Below, one piece after another: positions 6,540-13,445 of a DNA stretch of 26,803 nt. The stretch is from assembly GCA_030639305.1 (NCBI GenBank), contig DAOWCY010000093.1:1-26803 (forward strand), read 5' to 3'. The notes below the pieces were generated by a model that worked only from the letters and a program-made list of their open reading frames with translations, had not been told where the DNA came from and did not search any database. Origin of the DNA: JAGLQA01 sp023135565 (GTDB lineage: Bacteria; Acidobacteriota; Aminicenantia; UBA2199). The position numbers were made by a program, and so were the translations under genes. Each line of letters starts with the position of its first letter. Within the stretch, counting starts at the first letter, position 1.

Positions 6540-7685
6540 ATGGATTATAATAATCTTTTAAGCTATTTAAAGAAACGCCAGCCGGACTTCGTGACTCTCC
6601 TACAAAAATTGGTCTCTTTCCAGACCTATACAGGCGAGAGAGAAAATATTAATAAATTTTTAGATTTCTTAGAAAATCTCTTTGCCGGCTTTGATCCACA
6701 AGTGTCCAGGTTCCAAACCGGGCAGGGCGATATCCTTACCCTTTCTTTTTTTCCCCGGGGCGCTGATAAAGAGGTTCCGGACGCCGATTTTATCGTACTC
6801 CTGGCCCATGTGGATACGGTAAAAGTTTCCCAAATACAGCCACCGGCAAAGATTAAGGGTGATCGTTTTTTTGCCAACGGCTGTTACGATATGAAGAACG
6901 CCATCGCCCTTTTTTATTATGCTCTCAAAGCTCTCAAACATTTCGACGCCGCGGTAAACAAACAAATAAAGATGGTCCTCACGCCGGACGAAGAAGCGGG
7001 CAGTGAAGCTTCGCTGCCTATTCTTTTGCGGGAGTGCAGCCGGGCCGCGGCTGTTATACTACCGGAACCCTGCTGTCCCGGCGGCGGGGTAAAAACCCGG
7101 CGCAAGGGGGTGATAACCATGCAGGCAAAACTAAAAGGCAAAGCCGTTCACAGCGGCATCGAACCGGAAAAAGGGATAGATGCCAACCGGGCATTGGCGC
7201 AGTTGATAGGCAAAATAGATAAGATAGCCCGGGAAGTAGGGGCGGTTAGCTTTAATCCCGGCATCCTATCGGGCGGAACAAGCAGGAATGTGGTTTCCCC
7301 TTTTAGTTGTATGGATTTCGAACTGCGCAGTTACAGCAGCGGGTTATTAAAAAAAGCGCTGCGGGAAATAAAAAAAATAGGGTATATCGGCGGCGCCGGC
7401 TGCGAGATTGTAAAAGGGATCGAGCATCCGGCCTTAGAGTTTGACCACAAAAACAGGAGAATTTACGAAATTGCCGTGAAGATAGCTTCTTCGTTGGGTT
7501 ATGAACTTTCTGCCGGCAGCAGCGGCGGCGGGTCGGAGGGTTCGCATCTCTCGTTTGCCGGTATCCCGGTGATAGATGGATTAGGCATGAAGGGAGGGGC
7601 TGCCCATTCGCCCGGGGAATATATCGAAATGGCCGATTTCCCATTTCGGGCAGCTTTAATCACCGCTTTATGCCTGGAGGTTTAA
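6540..7685 (+). CDS. M20 family metallohydrolase, probable N-acyl-amino acid hydrolase
   Basis: A 381-residue two-zinc M20 peptidase or deacylase. Metal and catalytic residues line up: His90 and Asp92 in LLAHVDT, bridging Asp117 in GCYDMKN, catalytic Glu151 and ligand Glu152 in PDEEAGS, Glu176 in LPEPC, and His356 in GGAAHSPGEY. The lid domain shows LKGKAVHSGIEPEKGIDANRA with the His that helps bind substrate across the dimer. Closest in appearance to carboxypeptidase-G2-like aminoacylases. Beside a GNAT transferase and an N-acylamino acid racemase-type enzyme, the expected reaction is release of L-amino acid and succinate from N-succinyl-L-amino acid; that specificity is inferred from context. 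Its 3' end contains the ribosome site of the next gene. Confidence 0.88.
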   Translation: MDYNNLLSYLKKRQPDFVTLLQKLVSFQTYTGERENINKFLDFLENLFAGFDPQVSRFQTGQGDILTLSFFPRGADKEVPDADFIVLLAHVDTVKVSQIQPPAKIKGDRFFANGCYDMKNAIALFYYALKALKHFDAAVNKQIKMVLTPDEEAGSEASLPILLRECSRAAAVILPEPCCPGGGVKTRRKGVITMQAKLKGKAVHSGIEPEKGIDANRALAQLIGKIDKIAREVGAVSFNPGILSGGTSRNVVSPFSCMDFELRSYSSGLLKKALREIKKIGYIGGAGCEIVKGIEHPALEFDHKNRRIYEIAVKIASSLGYELSAGSSGGGSEGSHLSFAGIPVIDGLGMKGGAAHSPGEYIEMADFPFRAALITALCLEV

Positions 7686-7690
7686 AAAAA

Positions 7691-8455
7691 ATGATCGAAA
7701 TAAAGAAAATCCAGGACATCGAGGATTACAAACAACTGGCGCAGGTACAAAAGAGTGCCTGGGGTTTTGACGATATCGAAATCGAGCCCCCGCATATCAT
7801 GACCCGCATCCAGAAATATGGCGGCCTGATCCAGGGGCTTTTCCATGGCAGCGAAATGGTTGCTTTTACTGAAGCGATAATCGGCAAATGGCAGGGGGAA
7901 TATTTTATCTACTCCCATATGGCCGCGGTTAAAAAGGAGTACCAGGGCCGCGGTTTCGGTTTTTTGTTAAAGAAAGCCCAGGGGGAAGAGGTTTTAAAAA
8001 TGGGTTACCGGTTGATGCGCTGGAGTTTTGATCCCTTAGAGTCTCAGAATTCCTTTTTCAATATTCACAGGTTAGGGGTGGTGAGCCGTGAATATGAACG
8101 GAATGCATATGGAATGGTCGAAAGTGGACTTCATGAAGGACTGCCTACGGATAGGTTGATCGCTTCCTGGGAGTTGGATTCCGGGCGGGTAAAAAAGCGG
8201 CTGGAAGAGAAGCTGCCGAAGCAAATAGAAGCAGTACCGCCGGCATCCCTCGACTCTTTCGTCGGCCCGGTGGCATATATCGAGATCCCCCGGGATATAC
8301 GTTCGCTAAAAAAAGTTGATATGAAGAAGGCCCGTGAATGGAGGATGAGGACGCGGGAGTTATTTGAGTTTGCATTTAAAAAAGGATATAATGCTGAAGA
8401 GATCGTTTTTTCGGAAGATAAGAAAAGAATTTTTTATAAGCTGGTCTGTTATTGA
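7691..8455 (+). CDS. GNAT acyltransferase, COG3375 type, probable amino acid N-succinyltransferase
   Basis: A 254-residue GNAT protein. The CoA-binding motif A is YQGRGFGFLLK (84-94). The COG3375 hallmark is also visible: RWSFDPLESQNSFFNIHRLG (110-129) followed by REYERNAYG. I start it at ATG 7691 because TGGAGG sits at 7675-7680; an in-frame ATG at 7670 would add seven residues but has no ribosome site and lies inside the previous gene. In Geobacillus a relative next to an N-succinylamino acid racemase succinylates D-amino acids from succinyl-CoA, and the same partners flank this gene. The role is therefore inferred from context and family. It ends TATTGA, the TGA overlapping the -35 box of the next promoter. 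Confidence 0.87.
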   Translation: MIEIKKIQDIEDYKQLAQVQKSAWGFDDIEIEPPHIMTRIQKYGGLIQGLFHGSEMVAFTEAIIGKWQGEYFIYSHMAAVKKEYQGRGFGFLLKKAQGEEVLKMGYRLMRWSFDPLESQNSFFNIHRLGVVSREYERNAYGMVESGLHEGLPTDRLIASWELDSGRVKKRLEEKLPKQIEAVPPASLDSFVGPVAYIEIPRDIRSLKKVDMKKAREWRMRTRELFEFAFKKGYNAEEIVFSEDKKRIFYKLVCY

Positions 8456-8480
8456 CAAATACATGCCTGGATGATATAAA
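8452..8480 (+). promoter_or_regulatory. Internal near-consensus promoter placing the transcript start at the racemase ATG
   Basis: TTGACA (8452-8457), 17-bp spacer, TATAAA (8475-8480). The predicted start point (about 8486-8487) falls on the ATG of the next gene, which has no Shine-Dalgarno sequence, so the transcript would be leaderless. Confidence 0.6.
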
Positions 8481-8485
8481 AACCT

Positions 8486-9613
8486 ATGAATTTAAAAATC
8501 GGGAAAATAGAAAGCGTAGAAATATATATGGTAAAGTTGCCGCTGGTCAATCCCTTTGAAACCAGTTTTTCGGTAGAAACCCATAAAGAAGCGCTGCTGG
8601 TCAAAATAATCTCTTCCGGGATTACCTGTTGGGGGGAATGTGTGGCCTCTCCCGCGCCCTACTACAGTTATGAAACCAATGAGACAGCTTACCATATAAT
8701 AAAAGATTTCCTGGTACCTCTTTTACAAACCGCCTCAGCTAAAGGTTTTTCCTTAGCCGGGCTGCAAAAAAGTTTCCTCAGGATCAGGGGCCATAATATG
8801 GCAAAAGCAGCAGTGGAGAATGCACTGCTCGATCTCCTGGCCAGGAAGGAGAGCGTTCCCCTTTATGAACTGATCGGTGGCCGGGCAAGAAAAATCATGT
8901 CCGGTATCAGCATCGGTATCAAAGAGACTCCCCGCGCTCTAATAGAAGCGGTACATAAAGCAGTGGAAAGCAGGTATCACCGTATCAAGATGAAGATCAA
9001 GCGAGGTAAAGATATCGAATATATGGAAGCTGTCAGGGAAGTATTCCCGCAGATCGATCTAATGGTGGATGCCAATTCCGATTACACTATGGCCGATATA
9101 GAAACCATTAAAAAATTTGATAAATTCGACCTGATGATGATCGAACAACCTTTAGAGCATGACGATATCTATTTTCATTCCCTGCTGCAAAAAGAGATCA
9201 AAACCCCAATCTGTCTCGACGAATCCATCAAAAATTTAAAAGATGTCGAAGCTGCCCTGCGTATGCGGAGCTGCCGGGTTATCAATATCAAGCAGGGCAG
9301 GGTAGGTGGTATACTGAACGCCTCGGCTATCCGGCAGTTCTGCTGCGCTAACGACCTGGGCATCTGGTCGGGCGGTATGTTGGAAACCGGTATCGGCAGG
9401 GCCTTTAACATTCACCTGCAGACTTTACCCGGTTTTGTGCTGCCCGGGGATACATCCGAAACCTGCCGTTATTTTGAAGAAGACATAGTAGATAAGCCCG
9501 TGGTGCTCGAACCTGACGGTTTTATCGAGATACCGAAGGGAGAAGGCACCGGTGTGCAGGTGGTGCCCGAAAGATTAGAACGAAACAAAGTTTTTTATGA
9601 AAAATTAACATAG
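8486..9613 (+). CDS. Enolase-superfamily N-succinylamino acid racemase / o-succinylbenzoate synthase
   Basis: A 375-residue member of the muconate-lactonizing subgroup. All catalytic elements are visible: acid/base Lys170 in RIKMKIKRG, metal ligands Asp195 (MVDAN), Glu220 (MIEQPL) and Asp245 (CLDESI), and second base Lys269 (INIKQGRVGG). The spacing matches the Amycolatopsis racemase (163, 189, 214, 239, 263) within one residue. The capping-domain loop NPFETSF and GECVASPAPYYSYET fit this family. Members catalyse o-succinylbenzoate synthesis for menaquinone, N-succinylamino acid racemization, or both. With an M20 hydrolase and GNAT transferase as neighbours and no men genes in view, the racemase role is favoured. 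No ribosome site; see the promoter at 8452. Confidence 0.88.
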   Translation: MNLKIGKIESVEIYMVKLPLVNPFETSFSVETHKEALLVKIISSGITCWGECVASPAPYYSYETNETAYHIIKDFLVPLLQTASAKGFSLAGLQKSFLRIRGHNMAKAAVENALLDLLARKESVPLYELIGGRARKIMSGISIGIKETPRALIEAVHKAVESRYHRIKMKIKRGKDIEYMEAVREVFPQIDLMVDANSDYTMADIETIKKFDKFDLMMIEQPLEHDDIYFHSLLQKEIKTPICLDESIKNLKDVEAALRMRSCRVINIKQGRVGGILNASAIRQFCCANDLGIWSGGMLETGIGRAFNIHLQTLPGFVLPGDTSETCRYFEEDIVDKPVVLEPDGFIEIPKGEGTGVQVVPERLERNKVFYEKLT

Positions 9614-9619
9614 CCCTGC

Positions 9620-9761
9620 GGCCCCACGGCGTGGGGAACCTATGAGCCGCTTCGCGGCAGAAGCCAATGATGGCCGTTTATTGTGTAGATAAGCGTATCG
9701 CTCAACAAAAGTTTTGGGAGTCCAGAACCCTTTTTCAAAAGGGTTTTGGCCGCCGGAGGCC
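9620..9761 (+). repeat. Composite hairpin repeat, divergent copy R4
   Basis: Fills most of the gap between the racemase and the threonine-synthase-like gene. Contains CCCCACGGCGTGGGG, GCCGC-TTC-GCGGC, a diverged AT part (AACCC-TTTTTCAAAA-GGGTT type) and the closing GGCCGCCGGAGGCC. 9762-9805 holds only the ribosome site AAAGGA of the next gene. Confidence 0.75.
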
Positions 9762-9805
9762 AAGAGGATAGACGCGGCGTGCGTAGTTGACAAAGGAAAA
9801 AAAAG

Positions 9806-10974
9806 ATGAACTTTTTCACACACTTAGAATGTGGCATGTGCGCTAAGGAATTGCCGGCAGACAAAGCCTGGAACCTCTGTCCCGACTGCGGCAAACCCCT
9901 GCTGGCCCGTTATGACCTAAAAGCTGCTAAAAAAGCGGTAAGTCGCACCGAAATCGCATCGAGGGTTCCCGATATGTGGCGTTATTTCGAACTGCTGCCG
10001 GTTCTCGATGCCCGGTATAGACTATGCTTAGGTGAAGGTTATACTCCCTTACATGCCGCTCACCGTTTAGGCAGGGAAGTAGGCTGCAGCCAATTATTTG
10101 TAAAAGACGAAGGCCTTAATCCCACCGGTTCTTTTAAGGCCCGCGGGCTATCCGCCGCCGTCTCTAAAGCATATGAATTGGGCATAAAAGCGCTGTCTAT
10201 TCCCACTGCCGGCAATGCCGGCGGAGCCATGAGCGCTTATGCCGCCCTGGCCGGGATGGAGGCTTTTGTTTTTATGCCTAAGGATGTTCCGCCGCCATTT
10301 ATAAACGAATGCAAAGCCTTAGGCGCGAAAGTTACCCTTATCGACGGTTTGATCACGGACTGCGGTAAAGCCGCGGCCCGGGAAGTAAAAGAGTATGGCC
10401 GCTTCGATCTTTCTACTTTAAAAGAACCTTACCGCATCGAAGGTAAAAAGACCATGGGTTACGAAGTGGCGGAACAATTCGGTTGGGCGCTGCCTGATGT
10501 GATCATTTATCCAACCGGCGGAGGCACGGGTTTAGTAGGTATGTGGAAAGCCTTTGACGAGATGGAGCAGTTGGGCTGGATCAGCAGTAAACGTCCGCGC
10601 ATGGTTACGGTTCAATCCGCGGGGTGTGCTCCCATGGTAAAAGCATTTCATGAAGGAAAGGAGTTTGCCGAACCCTGGCAGGACGCAAAAACCATAGCTG
10701 ATGGACTGCGGGTGCCGGCAGCAGTGGGTGATTTCCTGGTACTGCGGGCTTTGCGGGAGAGCAGCGGTACCGCGGTAGCTGTCCCCGATGAAGAGATTAT
10801 GGAAGCCACCAACCTGTTATAGGGCGTACCCAGGGAATTTTTGCGGCGCCTGAAGGCGGCGCTACAGTGGCGTGCCTCAAGGTTTTGAAGAAGCAAGGCT
10901 GGATCGAAGACAATGAAAAAGTCGTGCTCTTTAATACCGGCAGCGGCCACAAATATGCCCATTTATGGTCGTAA
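9806..10974 (+). pseudogene. Threonine synthase-like PLP enzyme, frameshifted near the 3' end
   Basis: Fold-type II PLP enzyme of the threonine synthase group, which converts O-phosphohomoserine to threonine. It has an N-terminal zinc ribbon (Cys9, 12, 25, 28), Schiff-base Lys111 in NPTGSFKARG, AGNAGGA and the phosphate loop PTGGGTGLVG. The frame stops at TAG 10820-10822 after EEIMEATNLL, but the family sequence continues in another frame: GRTQGIFAAPEGGATVACLK, then DNEKVVLFNTGSGHKYAHLWS, stop at 10972-10974. Removing a TA after TTA (10817-10819) restores a single frame of about 389 residues. No slippery heptamer is present, so programmed shifting is unlikely. Either a recent mutation or an assembly error. 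Without the last 50 residues the protein probably folds poorly. Confidence 0.85.
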
Positions 10975-10989
10975 AAAGGGGGCTGGATT

Positions 10990-11056
10990 TCACTGCTTTT
11001 GGTGCACTGCCGCGCAGCGGCTCAGAGGGAGGGTCCCCTCGCGCCCCCGCAAAAAA
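10990..11056 (+). repeat. Degenerate GC-hairpin stretch related to the composite repeat
   Basis: Contains GCTTTTGGTGC, the hairpin GCCGC-GCA-GCGGC, and GAGGG/CCCCTC arms. It shares modules with the repeat family but is too diverged to align as a full copy. Confidence 0.4.
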
Positions 11057-11079
11057 GTTAAAAAAGTAGAGTCTTTTAG

Positions 11080-11108
11080 TTGAAAAATTCTCCTATTTGA
11101 TATACAAT
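11080..11108 (+). promoter_or_regulatory. Promoter upstream of the small interrupted frame
   Basis: TTGAAA (11080-11085), 17-bp spacer, TACAAT (11103-11108), about 29 bases before the ATG at 11137. Confidence 0.6.
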
Positions 11109-11136
11109 ATAGAACAGGTAATAGATAAGCAAATTT

Positions 11137-11247
11137 ATGTCGTCATACGGCGGTAAAGACCAGGAGTTGCGGTATAATTCAAGTCCCCACTTTGGTGTCG
11201 GTATGTTCTTCGAGCTGGTCTTGAAAACGGCATATCTTTTACTGTGA
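11137..11247 (+). CDS. 36-codon frame, possible leader peptide or 5' half of an interrupted gene
   Basis: ATG at 11137 opens a frame reading MSSYGGKDQELRYNSSPHFG and ending FFELVLKTAYLLL with TGA at 11245-11247. It lies directly behind a good promoter but has no clear ribosome site. The next small gene is in the same frame nine bases after the stop, so these may be two coupled genes or one gene of about 111 codons cut by a nonsense codon. No family recognised. Confidence 0.35.
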   Translation: MSSYGGKDQELRYNSSPHFGVGMFFELVLKTAYLLL

Positions 11248-11256
11248 GGTTTGAAA

Positions 11257-11472
11257 GTGGACCAAGATTTCGAGGAAATATTTTCGCTGCTGGATACTAT
11301 CGAGAGGATAGAGATATATACCAAGCAGAACGCGGATCCCGATACTTTTTTTGCAGCCAATTACCAGAAGACTTTTAATGACAAGATAAATTTACTTATC
11401 TCGATTAGCCGGGAAATAGAGAGAAAAGACGACGATTTGAAAGAGGACCTGGAGAAGAACTCCCGGAAATAA
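11257..11472 (+). CDS. Small charged helical protein, weakly HepT-like
   Basis: 71 residues from GTG 11257, chosen because GAGGT (11246-11250) is well spaced; a TTG at 11251 would sit directly on that site. The sequence FEEIFSLLDTIERIEIYTKQ and DPDTFFAANYQKTFNDKI recall the first half of HepT (DUF86) toxins, with the helix LLISISREIERK after it. The RxxxxxH RNase motif found in the second half of HepT is absent because the protein ends at LEKNSRK. Either a truncated HepT relative or an unrelated coiled small protein. No MNT-type nucleotidyltransferase partner lies nearby. Confidence 0.5.
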   Translation: MDQDFEEIFSLLDTIERIEIYTKQNADPDTFFAANYQKTFNDKINLLISISREIERKDDDLKEDLEKNSRK

Positions 11473-11544
11473 ATTACAAATCCCAAATATCAAACATAAA
11501 CGAAGAGCTACCGGGAATTCGTCTCGTTTCTTAAAGAAAAAATT

Positions 11545-12003
11545 TTACTTCCTGGGGGAGTAGGTGAATTGACCCTCGGAAAGGATGATATCATTCTCAA
11601 AATCGATAATAGAAATGCACTGATAGTTCCCGGCAGAATGTCCCCAGGAAAAAATTCCCCTCTTGCCGCCGGAGCCTATGGAATAATGATCGGGTCTCGG
11701 ATTACCGCTCCTGGTGTAATGCCAGGTAAAGTTCCAACCGTCCACCCTGACGATTTTCTTTACAAAGTGCGGCTCGAGATAACCTAAGCCGGCTGTATCG
11801 TCGTCGTCGGGAAAGAATGCAAAAGTATTGCTATAAGAAGTGATGGCAGTTCCCAAGGTTTTCATCTCGCCCATGGTGGCCTTTTGCTTTCCTTTCTGGA
11901 GAGCCGCCAGGAGATTCGGGATAGCAATGGCGGCTACAATACCGATTATCGCAACCACTATCAACAGCTCGATTAACGTAAAACCCTTTTTACTTTTGTC
12001 CAT
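11545..12003 (-). CDS. Type IV pilin-like / GspG-like pseudopilin
   Basis: A 152-residue prepilin. The class III signal MDKSKKG is cut by prepilin peptidase before Phe8, giving FTLIELLIVVAIIGIVAAIA with the conserved Glu at mature position 5, then a hydrophobic helix that anchors it in the inner membrane and packs the filament core. The globular part begins QKGKQKATMGEMKTLGTAI as in major pseudopilins, and FFPDDDDTAGLG and the C-terminal IILSEGQFTYSP resemble GspG-like proteins. No assembly genes (ATPase, PilC, peptidase) are nearby. GGAGG at about 12013-12009 supports the start. Could be a major pilin subunit or a pseudopilin; sequence alone does not decide. Confidence 0.85.
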   Translation of the reverse strand: MDKSKKGFTLIELLIVVAIIGIVAAIAIPNLLAALQKGKQKATMGEMKTLGTAITSYSNTFAFFPDDDDTAGLGYLEPHFVKKIVRVDGWNFTWHYTRSGNPRPDHYSIGSGGKRGIFSWGHSAGNYQCISIIDFENDIILSEGQFTYSPRK

Positions 12004-12084
12004 TTGACCTCCGGTCTATATGCAAACATACAAAAATGTATTAGCAATTTTAATGCCATGTCAGATTATGTCTCGAAAATCGTT

Positions 12085-12113
12085 ATTATAGCAGGGGTTT
12101 CTACTAAATGCAA
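12085..12113 (-). promoter_or_regulatory. Promoter of the pilin-like gene
   Basis: On the minus strand TTGCAT (12113-12108), 17-bp spacer, TATAAT (12090-12085). It implies a 5' leader of about 75 bases. Confidence 0.65.
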
Positions 12114-12144
12114 ATAAATATCGCACAAAAATTGTCAATTTTAG

Positions 12145-12159
12145 TGACAAAATTTGTCA
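12145..12159. promoter_or_regulatory. Palindrome upstream of the pilin promoter
   Basis: TGACAAA-A-TTTGTCA, a perfect 7-bp inverted repeat about 32 bases upstream of the -35 box. A partial second copy (TTGTCA) lies just left at 12132. Spacing suggests an activator or repressor site; no regulator is identified. Confidence 0.35.
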
Positions 12160-12192
12160 ACTTGCGAACATTTTTTGCTTCTACCGGGGCTT

Positions 12193-13194
12193 CTACCGGC
12201 CTAAGGTGGCCACCATTACCGCCTTGATAGTGTGCATACGGTTCTCCGCTTCATCGAAAACGATGGAAGCTTCCGATTCGAATACCTCTTCTGTGACTTC
12301 CATGCCGTCGAGGCCGTATTTTTGGTAAACCTCTTCGCCGACTTTGGTATCCCGGTTATGGAAAGCAGGCAAACAGTGCAGGAATTTAACTTTCGGGTTC
12401 CCGGTCATATCTAAAGTTTTTTTGTTCACCTGGTAAGGTTTGAGGAGTTTTACCCGTTCTTCCCAGACCGACTCCGGTTCGCCCATGGATACCCACACGT
12501 CCGTGTATAGAAAATCACAGCCTTTGACAGCTTCCGCTGCATCTTCGCTGAGTGAGATTTTTGCGCCTGTTTCTTTAGCCATATCGCGGCATTGTGCGAC
12601 TAAATCTTTCGCCGGTTGACAGGTTTTGGGCGCAGCAGCCCTGAAATCCATCCCCATTTTAGCCGCCCCAACCATTAAGGAATTGCCCATGTTGTTATGC
12701 GCATCGCCTAAGTAACAAAAAGAGATTTTGTTGATGGGTTTGTCCGAGTGTTCCATCATAGTCATAAAATCGGCCAAAATCTGGGTCGGATGGAACTCAT
12801 CGGTCAGGCCGTTCCATACCGGCACACCGGAAAAGGCAGCCAGTTCTTCTACGGTAGCCTGTTTGAAACCGCGGTATTCGATGCCGTCGTACATGCGGCC
12901 TAATACGCGGGCCGTATCTTTCATGGATTCTTTCTTCCCGATCTGGGAACCCGAAGGCCCTAAGTAAGTGACATGAGCACCCTGGTCTAAGGCTGCCACT
13001 TCGAAAGCACAGCGGGTGCGGGTAGACGCTTTCTCAAAAATGAGAGCGATATTTTTTCCCGTGAGACGGGGTTGTTCGCTGCCGGCGTATTTTGCTTTTT
13101 TTAGATCCAGCGAAAGGTCTAAGAGGAATTTTATCTCCTGTGGGGTGAAATCCAGTAACTTTACAAAATGCCTGTTTCTCAGGTTAAATGCCAT
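12193..13194 (-). CDS. argF: Ornithine carbamoyltransferase
   Basis: 333 residues, full length. Transfers the carbamoyl group between carbamoyl phosphate and ornithine/citrulline. Carbamoyl-phosphate site STRTR (57-61) and HPTQ (135-138), ornithine loop DVWVSMGE (232-239), catalytic HCLPAFH (273-279) with Cys274. The ending ENRMHTIKAVMVATLGR is shared with both anabolic ArgF and catabolic ArcB of the same clade. No arcA, arcC or other arg gene is adjacent, so direction cannot be told and the symbol could equally be arcB. AGGAG precedes the ATG. The stop region carries a 12-base tandem duplication (12177-12200). Confidence 0.93.
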   Translation of the reverse strand: MAFNLRNRHFVKLLDFTPQEIKFLLDLSLDLKKAKYAGSEQPRLTGKNIALIFEKASTRTRCAFEVAALDQGAHVTYLGPSGSQIGKKESMKDTARVLGRMYDGIEYRGFKQATVEELAAFSGVPVWNGLTDEFHPTQILADFMTMMEHSDKPINKISFCYLGDAHNNMGNSLMVGAAKMGMDFRAAAPKTCQPAKDLVAQCRDMAKETGAKISLSEDAAEAVKGCDFLYTDVWVSMGEPESVWEERVKLLKPYQVNKKTLDMTGNPKVKFLHCLPAFHNRDTKVGEEVYQKYGLDGMEVTEEVFESEASIVFDEAENRMHTIKAVMVATLGR

Positions 13195-13233
13195 TTTAGT
13201 CTCCTAAAAATTAAGAATTAATTTTGATTCTTT

Positions 13234-13262
13234 ATCTTACCTTAAAATGCAGTTTTTATCAA
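13234..13262 (-). promoter_or_regulatory. Promoter of the ornithine carbamoyltransferase gene
   Basis: On the minus strand TTGATA (13262-13257), 17-bp spacer, TAAGAT (13239-13234). Predicted start is about 33 bases before the ATG. It abuts repeat R5, which separates this gene from gatD. Confidence 0.5.
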
Positions 13263-13290
13263 GCCGGGGCGCGGCGCATCTACTCTCTTG

Positions 13291-13445
13291 GCCTCCGGCG
13301 GCCCCTGCCGGGGAGGCCAAACTTTTGTAAAAGTTTGATCAAAACTTTTAATTATTTAGAAGCAAAAGCGCTCACCCGCTGCCCCTGCTGCGAAGCAGCT
13401 AAACGCTCCCCCACGCCGTGGGGTCGCCTCCCCGTGCGCACGGGG
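13291..13445 (-). repeat. Composite hairpin repeat, long inverted copy R5
   Basis: In reverse orientation to R1-R3. From right to left: CCCCGTGCGCACGGGG, CCCCACGGCGTGGGG type hairpin, GCTGC-TTC-GCAGC, a GCGCTTTTG part, TTTTGATCAAA, AAACTTTT-ac-AAAAGTTT, and the CCGGCAGGGGCCGCCGGAGG end. It is the most module-rich copy and fills the gatD-argF gap. Confidence 0.9.

Noticed and set aside
10814..10824. Programmed -1 frameshift in the threonine-synthase-like gene
   Set aside because: No slippery heptamer (X-XXY-YYZ) at the junction; a TA duplication is the simpler explanation.
11245..11247. TGA read as selenocysteine
   Set aside because: No recognisable downstream SECIS-like hairpin, no redox motif around the codon, and a ribosome site directly after it.
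11076..11360. Minus-strand frame of 94 codons opposite the small frame at 11137-11472
   Set aside because: The plus strand has a promoter, a ribosome site and charged-helix sequence; the minus frame is Ser-rich shadow.
12177..12200. 12-base tandem duplication GCTTCTACCGGG at the end of the ornithine carbamoyltransferase gene
   Set aside because: The stop codon is in the first unit read, so the protein is unaffected; too short to interpret.
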